From Paracoccaceae bacterium (GTDB taxonomy: Bacteria > Pseudomonadota > Alphaproteobacteria > Rhodobacterales > Rhodobacteraceae), in NCBI GenBank assembly GCA_020832725.1, contig JAFIEC010000181.1, forward strand, positions 1 through 10,514: 10,514 bases of DNA. Direction: 5' to 3'. The position numbers and the translations under genes were made by a program. Shown piece after piece: positions 6,246 to 10,514 of the stretch (positions are counted from its first letter, which is position 1; each line of letters opens with the position of its first letter). Below the pieces are notes generated by a model that worked only from the letters and a program-made list of their open reading frames with translations, was not told where the DNA came from and searched no databases.

Positions 6246-6509
6246 TCAGCCCTTCTTCGCCACCAGATCCTCGACGGCGGCGATGATGGCGGCGACGCTG
6301 GAGATGTCGAACTCCGTCGCGCCAGGATCGTTGGCGTTGAAAGGGACCTGGATGTCGAAGGTTTCCTCGATGGCGAATATCGCCTCCACCAGCCCAAGCG
6401 AATCGATGCCGAGGGTTTCCAGGGTGGAGTCGGGCGTCACGTCCGCAGGATCGAGGACCGCCTGCTCGGCGATGATGCGGATCACCTCGCTTGCCACGTC
6501 CTGCGCCAT
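6246..6509 (-). CDS. Dedicated acyl carrier protein (NodF/AcpXL-like position)
   Basis: An 87-residue acidic acyl carrier protein that would hold a growing acyl chain on 4'-phosphopantetheine. The attachment serine is S37 in LGIDSLGLVEA, followed by IFAIEETFDIQVP, the usual recognition helix, and a C-terminal amphipathic helix ending in KKG. It carries an extra acidic loop (FNANDPGATEFDI) compared with housekeeping AcpP. From memory, the LGIDSLGL run and the spacing of the C-terminal helix recall NodF. The ATG at 6509 was preferred because GAGGGAG lies immediately upstream. An ATG five codons earlier (6524) lacks a ribosome site. The gene is 42 bp downstream of the LpxD-like gene and 3 bp before the ketosynthase. 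Genomes of this group keep their main acpP beside fabG/fabF, so this should be a second, specialised ACP. Confidence 0.88.
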   Translation of the reverse strand: MAQDVASEVIRIIAEQAVLDPADVTPDSTLETLGIDSLGLVEAIFAIEETFDIQVPFNANDPGATEFDISSVAAIIAAVEDLVAKKG

Positions 6510-6551
6510 GATCTCCCTCGTCATCCAGCCCGCACTGCGGGACGGTTTCCC

Positions 6552-7649
6552 TTAGTCGCTTTGTCGGGGCTTGGGAACCCGTTTCTCCAGATCGGCGACC
6601 TGGCGGGCCAGCCTTGGCAGGCGCCGCAGTGCCTTGTAGGCCTCGATGTTCGCGTCCATCCGCATGGCGGGATAGCCCATCACTGCGCGGCCTGCGGGCA
6701 CGTTGGCGAGGATCTTGGTTGCTCCGCCCGCCACGACATCCGCCCCCACGTCCACATGATCGCCCACGCCCACCATCCCGGCAAGCACCGTACGATCCCC
6801 GATGGTGGAGGAACCGGCGATCGCCACATGCGCACACAACAGCACGTCACGGCCCACCCGGACATTATGGCCGATCTGCACATGGTTATCGAGCTTGGTG
6901 CCCGACCCGATCGAGGTATCGGCCACGGTCCCCCGGTCTATGGCCGAGAGCGCGCCGATCTCGACATCGTCCCCGATCTCGACCCCGCCCAGCGAGTGGA
7001 TGCGTGCATAGGCCTGCTGGCGCGCTCCGTCTCCGGCCGAAAAGCTGCGCCGCACCGCCTCGATCGCACCGGGCTCGGGTGTGACAAAGGAAAAGCCGTC
7101 GGCCCCGATCACCGCGTTGGGGTGGATGATCGCACGCGCCCCGATGCGCACGCCGCGTCCGATGCGCACGCCCGGATGCACCAGCGCGCCGACACCCAGA
7201 ACCGCCCCCGCACCGATACTGACGTGGGAATGAATGCGCGCACCCGCACCGATTTCAGCCCCGGCCCCGATCACTGTGAAGGGGCCTACCGCGACATCCG
7301 GCCCCAGAAGCGCCGACGGGTCCACCCGGGCCAGAGGATCCACGCCGGGGGCAAGCTCGCAGGGGGGCGCGAACATCGCGGTCAGCCCGGCCATGGCATG
7401 GCGGGGGCGGGGCGAGAACACCGCCCCCTCCAGCCCCAGCGCCTGCCAGTCCGCCCCCTGCCAGAGCAGCGCTGCCCGCGCCCGCCCGCGCGACAGAGCC
7501 TCGGTGTATTTCGGATCCCCTGCAAGCGCGAGATGCTCGGGCCCGGCGGCCGAAGGCTCTCGTGCGCCGATGATGCGCAGGCTGGAATCGCCTGCCACCT
7601 CAGCGCCAAGCGCCTGTGCGATTTCGGCAAGCGTCACGCCCGCACTCAT
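6552..7649 (-). CDS. lpxD: LpxD-family UDP-3-O-acylglucosamine N-acyltransferase
   Basis: A 365-residue cytosolic acyltransferase. Family members move a 3-hydroxyacyl chain from ACP to the 2-amino group of UDP-3-O-acylglucosamine, the third step of lipid A synthesis. Residues 1-100 are the LpxD N-terminal domain. From about 103 to 315 the chain is a left-handed beta-helix of hexapeptide repeats (IGAGAEIGAGARIHSHVSIG and similar). Conserved LpxD features include IGADGFSF (181-188), GGVEIGDDVEIG, and IDRGTVADTSIG followed by NHVQIGHN, where H261 should be the catalytic base. The C-terminus has an LpxD-like helical segment (LRRLPRLARQVADLEKRV). The ATG at 7649 has GGGGG five bases upstream. The gene is not in the usual bamA-lpxD-fabZ-lpxA-lpxB setting. 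It may thus be a paralogue with a different acyl donor, supplied by the ACP and ketosynthase next to it. The family is certain; the substrate is not. Confidence 0.9.
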   Translation of the reverse strand: MSAGVTLAEIAQALGAEVAGDSSLRIIGAREPSAAGPEHLALAGDPKYTEALSRGRARAALLWQGADWQALGLEGAVFSPRPRHAMAGLTAMFAPPCELAPGVDPLARVDPSALLGPDVAVGPFTVIGAGAEIGAGARIHSHVSIGAGAVLGVGALVHPGVRIGRGVRIGARAIIHPNAVIGADGFSFVTPEPGAIEAVRRSFSAGDGARQQAYARIHSLGGVEIGDDVEIGALSAIDRGTVADTSIGSGTKLDNHVQIGHNVRVGRDVLLCAHVAIAGSSTIGDRTVLAGMVGVGDHVDVGADVVAGGATKILANVPAGRAVMGYPAMRMDANIEAYKALRRLPRLARQVADLEKRVPKPRQSD

Positions 7650-7653
7650 CCCT

Positions 7654-7698
7654 GCCCCCGGTTCAGCGCGCGCGATGGGGCCGCGCGCGCCCCCGGTT
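7654..7698 (-). repeat. Direct repeat flanking a GC-rich hairpin between the transpeptidase and lpxD genes
   Basis: Ten identical bases, AACCGGGGGC on the minus strand, occur at 7689-7698 (touching the transpeptidase stop) and at 7654-7663 (in the lpxD ribosome site). Between them is a 9-bp alternating GC stem (7666-7674 with 7682-7690) with a 7-nt loop. There is no T-tract, so it is not a standard terminator. It could act as an RNA stability or processing element that sets unequal expression of the two genes. Confidence 0.45.
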
Positions 7699-9353
7699 TA
7701 GCTGTCGGGGCCGGGTCTCGCCAGACCGGCCGCGCGCAGGGCCGCAAAGATGCGCCCGTCGCGCCCATAGATGTCGTCGCGGAAGTTCAGCCGTCCGTCA
7801 GGCGTGACGAACGCTGTCTGGTAGGTGAGATGGATCGGCACCTTCGTCTCGAGGTCGATCCGCACCTCGCGCGGCGCCTGTGCGAGGGCCCGGGCGAACA
7901 TGCCCTGGGGATCCGTGGTCTGGGGTCCCAGCAGGACATGGGCCAGCTCATAGGGCTTCTCCACGCGGATGCAGCCAGAGGAATAGGCCCGCGTGTCGAG
8001 GGAGAAGTGGTTCCGCTGAGGCGTGTCATGAAGATAGACGGCGAAGCGGTTGGGAAACATGAACTTCACCGTTCCCAGTGCATTGTGCCGCCCCGGAGAC
8101 TGGACCATGTCATATGGGAAGTGCCGCAACGAATAGCGGCTCAGATCCAGCTCGGCGGGGTGAACCACCTGCCCGCGCGCGTCGCGCATGGTGATCCGCT
8201 CGGCCGCGAGTGCGTTGGGGTTGCGCATCATCTTGGGGATGTAGTCCCGCACCGCGATCGAGCGGGGAATGTTCCAGCGCGGGTTCACCTCCATGAAGGA
8301 CATCATGTCCGAGAACTCGGGCGAGCGCCGGTCGGCCGCGGTGCGTCCGATCACCACACGTGTCTCCAGCGTGGGTTTGCCATCGTCCATCACCCAGGCC
8401 ATGAACGCCGCCTGATTGACCCAGATATGCCGCTCGCCGAGGGGACGATTGAACCATCTCGTCCGCTCCAGACCCACGATCACCTGCTCCAGCCGGGTCT
8501 CCAGCGGCACGTTGATCGCGGCAATGGTGGCAGGGCCTGCCACGCCGTCATCGCTCAGACCGTGGGTCGCCTGAAATGCCTGCACGGCCATTTGCAAGGT
8601 GGTGTCATAATGGGCGACGGCACTGCGCGGCATGTAGCCCATGCGGGTCAGCCTGTCGCGCAGGGCGACCACGTCGGGCCCGCTGTCACCGGGGCGCAGG
8701 CTGCGCGCGCGCACGGGTGCGCCCCAGCCGCCGTTGGCCCGCGCCTCCTCCAGCTCAAGCCGCGCGCCCAGCAGCGCCACATAGGCCGGGCCGCGGGGGG
8801 GCAGCGCCGCCAGAACAGCAGCGGGGTCTTCGGTCTCCATCCGCTCCAGCAGGGCGGCAAGATCGACCTGCGGGCGGCGGGTGACCATGTCAGGGTCGAT
8901 CGAGCTGGGGCGAATGGCCCCCCCATGCACATCGCTGGCATAATCGAGCATCATCCGCGCCGCCAGAACCTCGGCACGTCCCAGATCCCGCTCGGAGCGG
9001 ATGCCGGAAAAGGCACCGCGCAGCACGTCCACGTCATAGCGGGCCACCGGCAGGGCATGAAGCTCAGCCCCCTCCAGCGCCTCGAGAAGGGCGGCACGAC
9101 GCGCGCCCTGTTCCGGGCCTGTGAAGAAGGGTTCATAGCCCCGCTCGCGGTAGAATTCCGACAGCACCGGGTGATCTGCCGCCGCCTCGGCCACCGCCTG
9201 CCGCCACGCCGTCACCTGGGCCGTAGCCGCCAGTGCGAAGGCCAGCCAGACCGCTGCGGCAAGGACGAGCATCCCGATCGCGCGCTGCACGACCGCGCCA
9301 AAGTGGCGTGACGCGACGCGGGAAGACGGCGGCGATAGGTGATCAAATGTCAT
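7698..9353 (-). CDS. YcbB/LdtD-like L,D-transpeptidase with peptidoglycan-binding domain
   Basis: A 551-residue periplasmic enzyme of the YkuD family. Such enzymes form 3-3 (mDap-mDap) cross-links in peptidoglycan and, in some alphaproteobacteria, anchor outer-membrane proteins to it. A signal anchor lies at about 24-46 (IGMLVLAAAVWLAFALAATA). An LdtD-like N-terminal scaffold covers about 50-210. A peptidoglycan-binding domain follows at about 218-281 (LRPGDSGPDVVALRDRL, FQATHGLSDDGVAGPAT). The catalytic YkuD domain covers about 305-470, with H442 (YLHDTP) and the nucleophile C461 in YSSGCIRVEKP. Length and domain order match YcbB. The ATG at 9353 was chosen over one four codons earlier because GAGGA lies five bases upstream. 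It is the first gene of a four-gene minus-strand run, 48 bp before lpxD, and is divergent from the MepK-like gene at 9703. Confidence 0.92.
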   Translation of the reverse strand: MTFDHLSPPSSRVASRHFGAVVQRAIGMLVLAAAVWLAFALAATAQVTAWRQAVAEAAADHPVLSEFYRERGYEPFFTGPEQGARRAALLEALEGAELHALPVARYDVDVLRGAFSGIRSERDLGRAEVLAARMMLDYASDVHGGAIRPSSIDPDMVTRRPQVDLAALLERMETEDPAAVLAALPPRGPAYVALLGARLELEEARANGGWGAPVRARSLRPGDSGPDVVALRDRLTRMGYMPRSAVAHYDTTLQMAVQAFQATHGLSDDGVAGPATIAAINVPLETRLEQVIVGLERTRWFNRPLGERHIWVNQAAFMAWVMDDGKPTLETRVVIGRTAADRRSPEFSDMMSFMEVNPRWNIPRSIAVRDYIPKMMRNPNALAAERITMRDARGQVVHPAELDLSRYSLRHFPYDMVQSPGRHNALGTVKFMFPNRFAVYLHDTPQRNHFSLDTRAYSSGCIRVEKPYELAHVLLGPQTTDPQGMFARALAQAPREVRIDLETKVPIHLTYQTAFVTPDGRLNFRDDIYGRDGRIFAALRAAGLARPGPDS

Positions 9354-9492
9354 GTCTGTCCTCATTCGGTCCGGTTCTGTTCTGCCTTCGGAAGCAACGG
9401 ATCACGACACTGCAGGCCAGCAACCCCGCGTATTCCAAGGCAATTGCGTTCATTATGGGCAGATTCCTGCCGATTCTGGAACGGTGATCATG

Positions 9493-9535
9493 ATGACACG
9501 GAACAAGTGTTTGTGTCCCCTCACGGCTGTGTCAT
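9493..9535. repeat. Inverted repeat ATGACAC / GTGTCAT with an internal partial copy
   Basis: ATGACAC (9493-9499) and GTGTCAT (9529-9535) are perfect complements 29 bp apart. A further GTGTC (9513-9517) also pairs with GACAC (9495-9499), and ACAA-GTGT-TTGT (9503-9514) is a smaller dyad. The block lies in the middle of the divergent region and overlaps the weak plus-strand promoter candidate, so it could be an operator. A 14-codon frame (9493-9537) starts and stops inside the repeat but lacks a ribosome site. Confidence 0.35.
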
Positions 9536-9637
9536 AAATGCGGCACCGCTGCGGAATGTAGCGGGCAAGAGCCACCTGGACGAAACAGTCAAAGCCAAGG
9601 AACGAGCTTTAACCAGAAACAGAGATCATCAGGCATG

Positions 9638-9677
9638 CGAGCAGGCAGCCCGGTTCACCGGAGAGACCGGCTGCTCG
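9638..9677 (+). promoter_or_regulatory. Leader hairpin upstream of the MepK-like gene
   Basis: CGAGCAG (9638-9644) pairs with CTGCTCG (9671-9677). Inside it, CCGGT (9650-9654) pairs with ACCGG (9666-9670). There is a 5-nt bulge on the left and an 11-nt loop. The structure ends 25 nt before the ATG, leaving the GAGGA ribosome site free. It would lie in the 5' untranslated RNA. No T-tract follows, so it is more likely an mRNA-stability or protein-binding element than a terminator. Confidence 0.4.
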
Positions 9678-9702
9678 CCGACGCGAGAGACAGACGAGGA
9701 CA

Positions 9703-10275
9703 ATGACAGTACAGGCCGAGACGTTGCTCACCCGCCGGAACCTTCTGCGCGCTTTCACAGCCGCAGGTATCGTGGCTGCCGCCCCCGTTTACGCCAACGC
9801 GCCGGGCTTCCTGCGCGGATCAGGCGATGTCCGCAGATTGCGGATGCATTCGGGCCGAACCGGAGAGATGGTGGACACCATCTACTGGATCGACGGCACC
9901 TACATTCCCGACGCCCTGCGCGAGATCAATTTCTTCATGCGCGACTGGCGCAACAGCCAGAGCCGCGCCATCGACAACCGCACCATCGACATCCTTGCGG
10001 CCACGCACCGGCTGCTCGACGTGTCAGAGCCCTACATGCTGCTGTCGGGCTACCGCTCGGCCGAGACGAACAGGATGCTGGCCTCCCGCAGCCGCGGTGT
10101 CGCGCGCAACTCCCTGCACACGATCGGACAGGCCGCCGATGTGCGCCTGAACAGCCGCAGTGTCTCGCAAATCGCCCGGGCAGCCGAGGTTTGCCGCGCA
10201 GGCGGGGTTGGCCGCTACAGCCGCTCGAACTTCGTTCACATGGATTGCGGCGACGTGCGCACCTGGGGCAGTTGA
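9703..10275 (+). CDS. Tat-exported DUF882 / M15-like murein endopeptidase (YcbK/MepK-like)
   Basis: A 190-residue periplasmic zinc peptidase. E. coli MepK (YcbK) of this family cuts 3-3 mDap-mDap cross-links in peptidoglycan. Residues 1-33 carry a twin-arginine signal (TRRNLLRAF, Ala-rich core, cleavage near YANA). The DUF882/M15 fold shows LSGYRSAETN (114-123), then H139 and D146 (HTIGQAADVR), and H179 (FVHMDCG) as the expected zinc ligands. All are present, so it should be active. Full length for the family. The ATG at 9703 has GAGGA (9696-9700) just upstream. It is divergent from the L,D-transpeptidase. In E. coli ycbB and ycbK are also neighbours, which supports the pairing. It ends 30 bp from the convergent proA. 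Confidence 0.9.
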   Translation: MTVQAETLLTRRNLLRAFTAAGIVAAAPVYANAPGFLRGSGDVRRLRMHSGRTGEMVDTIYWIDGTYIPDALREINFFMRDWRNSQSRAIDNRTIDILAATHRLLDVSEPYMLLSGYRSAETNRMLASRSRGVARNSLHTIGQAADVRLNSRSVSQIARAAEVCRAGGVGRYSRSNFVHMDCGDVRTWGS

Positions 10276-10285
10276 TCTGCCCGGC

Positions 10286-10303
10286 GCGGCCCGGATGGGC
10301 CGC
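10286..10303. terminator. Hairpin between convergent MepK-like and proA genes
   Basis: A perfect 7-bp stem GCGGCCC (10286-10292) with GGGCCGC (10297-10303) and a 4-nt loop fills the 30-bp gap between the two stops. Neither side has a T-tract, so it may stabilise 3' ends or end transcription weakly in both directions. Confidence 0.4.
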
Positions 10304-10305
10304 CC

Positions 10306-10514
10306 CTAGGGTCGCACCGTACCGTCACCCTCCACCAGATATTTGAAGCTTGTAAGCTGCTCGGCCCCCCCGGGGCCGCGCGCGTGAAGCTTGCCCGTGG
10401 CGATGCCGATTTCGGCCCCCATGCCGAATTCGCCCCCATCCGCGAACTGGGGGGATGCGTTGCGCATCACAATGGCGCTGTCCACCCGCTGAAAGAAGCG
10501 CGCGGCGGCGGCAT
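10306..10514 (-). CDS. proA: Glutamate-5-semialdehyde dehydrogenase (gamma-glutamyl phosphate reductase), C-terminal 68 residues
   Basis: ProA reduces gamma-glutamyl phosphate to glutamate semialdehyde in cytosolic proline synthesis, using NADPH. The gene enters from the right edge, and only the last 68 codons plus TAG (10306-10308) are visible. The residues RNASPQFADGGEFGMGAEIG followed by TGKLHARGPGG are the well-known ProA C-terminal motif, and QLTSFKYLV fits the end of the family. The catalytic cysteine lies outside the window. It is convergent with the MepK-like gene. Confidence 0.95.
   Translation of the reverse strand, partial: AAAARFFQRVDSAIVMRNASPQFADGGEFGMGAEIGIATGKLHARGPGGAEQLTSFKYLVEGDGTVRP

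Larger units (their letters stand above)
9354..9702. other. 349-bp divergent intergenic region, less GC-rich than its surroundings
   Basis: This region separates the transpeptidase operon (minus) from the MepK-like gene (plus) and must hold both promoters. I cannot place either with confidence. Candidates are CATAAT on minus at 9452-9457 as a -10, without a good -35. On plus, TTGTGT (9511-9516) is followed 16 bp later by CATAAA (9533-9538). A small hairpin GGCAG-ATTC-CTGCC lies at 9458-9471. TTAACC at 9610-9615 is a single CtrA-like half-site, too short to call. The larger repeat and leader hairpin are listed separately. No convincing protein gene was seen. Confidence 0.6.

Noticed and set aside
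5526..9311. A 1261-codon open frame on the plus strand across the transpeptidase, lpxD, ACP and ketosynthase genes
   Set aside because: It is antisense to four genes with intact catalytic motifs. Its product is rich in His, Arg, Gly and Asp with no recognisable domain, as expected from the mirror of high-GC third positions. I treat it as a composition artefact.
9493..9537. Fourteen-codon ORF MTRNKCLCPLTAVS
   Set aside because: It has no Shine-Dalgarno, and its ends coincide with an inverted repeat that explains the pattern better.
9610..9615. TTAACC as a CtrA site (and TTAACG near 1280)
   Set aside because: These are single half-sites without a second copy at the right spacing, so they are expected by chance.

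Overview
The window looks like chromosomal DNA of a GC-rich alphaproteobacterium, most likely Rhodobacterales (Rhodobacteraceae). The grounds are the eukaryote-like NADP isocitrate dehydrogenase, an IalB-family secreted protein, the ProA C-terminus, the high third-position GC, and long spurious antisense ORFs. No transposase, integrase, CRISPR array, tRNA or rRNA was seen. It reads as ordinary core chromosome, with one cell-envelope block that stands out.

Layout. (1) 1-228: 3' end of icd, followed by a textbook intrinsic terminator (252-280). (2) 329-922, minus: secreted IalB-family protein. (3) 923-1314: a 392-bp intergenic region rich in RNA signals. It holds a probable ialB promoter, a compact promoter/structured RNA/terminator unit on the minus strand, a second minus-strand terminator with a UUCG loop, and a 16-codon ORF on the plus strand whose Shine-Dalgarno sits in a hairpin. 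(4) 1315-2871, plus: YjgR/DUF853 HerA-like ATPase, convergent with a CNNM/CorC-type transporter (2885-4231, minus). (5) 4384-5001, plus: secreted protein with two DUF4189-like halves. (6) 9353-5031, minus: a tight four-gene run of L,D-transpeptidase, LpxD-like N-acyltransferase, acyl carrier protein and KAS II-type ketosynthase. (7) 9703-10275, plus: Tat-exported DUF882/M15-type peptidase (YcbK/MepK-like), divergent from the transpeptidase. (8) 10306-10514, minus: C-terminus of proA.

How the genes work together. The transpeptidase and the MepK-like peptidase diverge from a shared 349-bp region and are predicted to make and cut the same 3-3 peptidoglycan cross-links. Downstream of the transpeptidase, an ACP, a condensing enzyme and an amino-sugar N-acyltransferase form what looks like a self-contained acyl-elongation and transfer module. 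This resembles NodF/NodE logic or the AcpXL system for lipid A. Linking 3-3 peptidoglycan cross-linking to a dedicated acyl-sugar module is the most interesting biological hypothesis here. The individual families are known; the combined function is inference.
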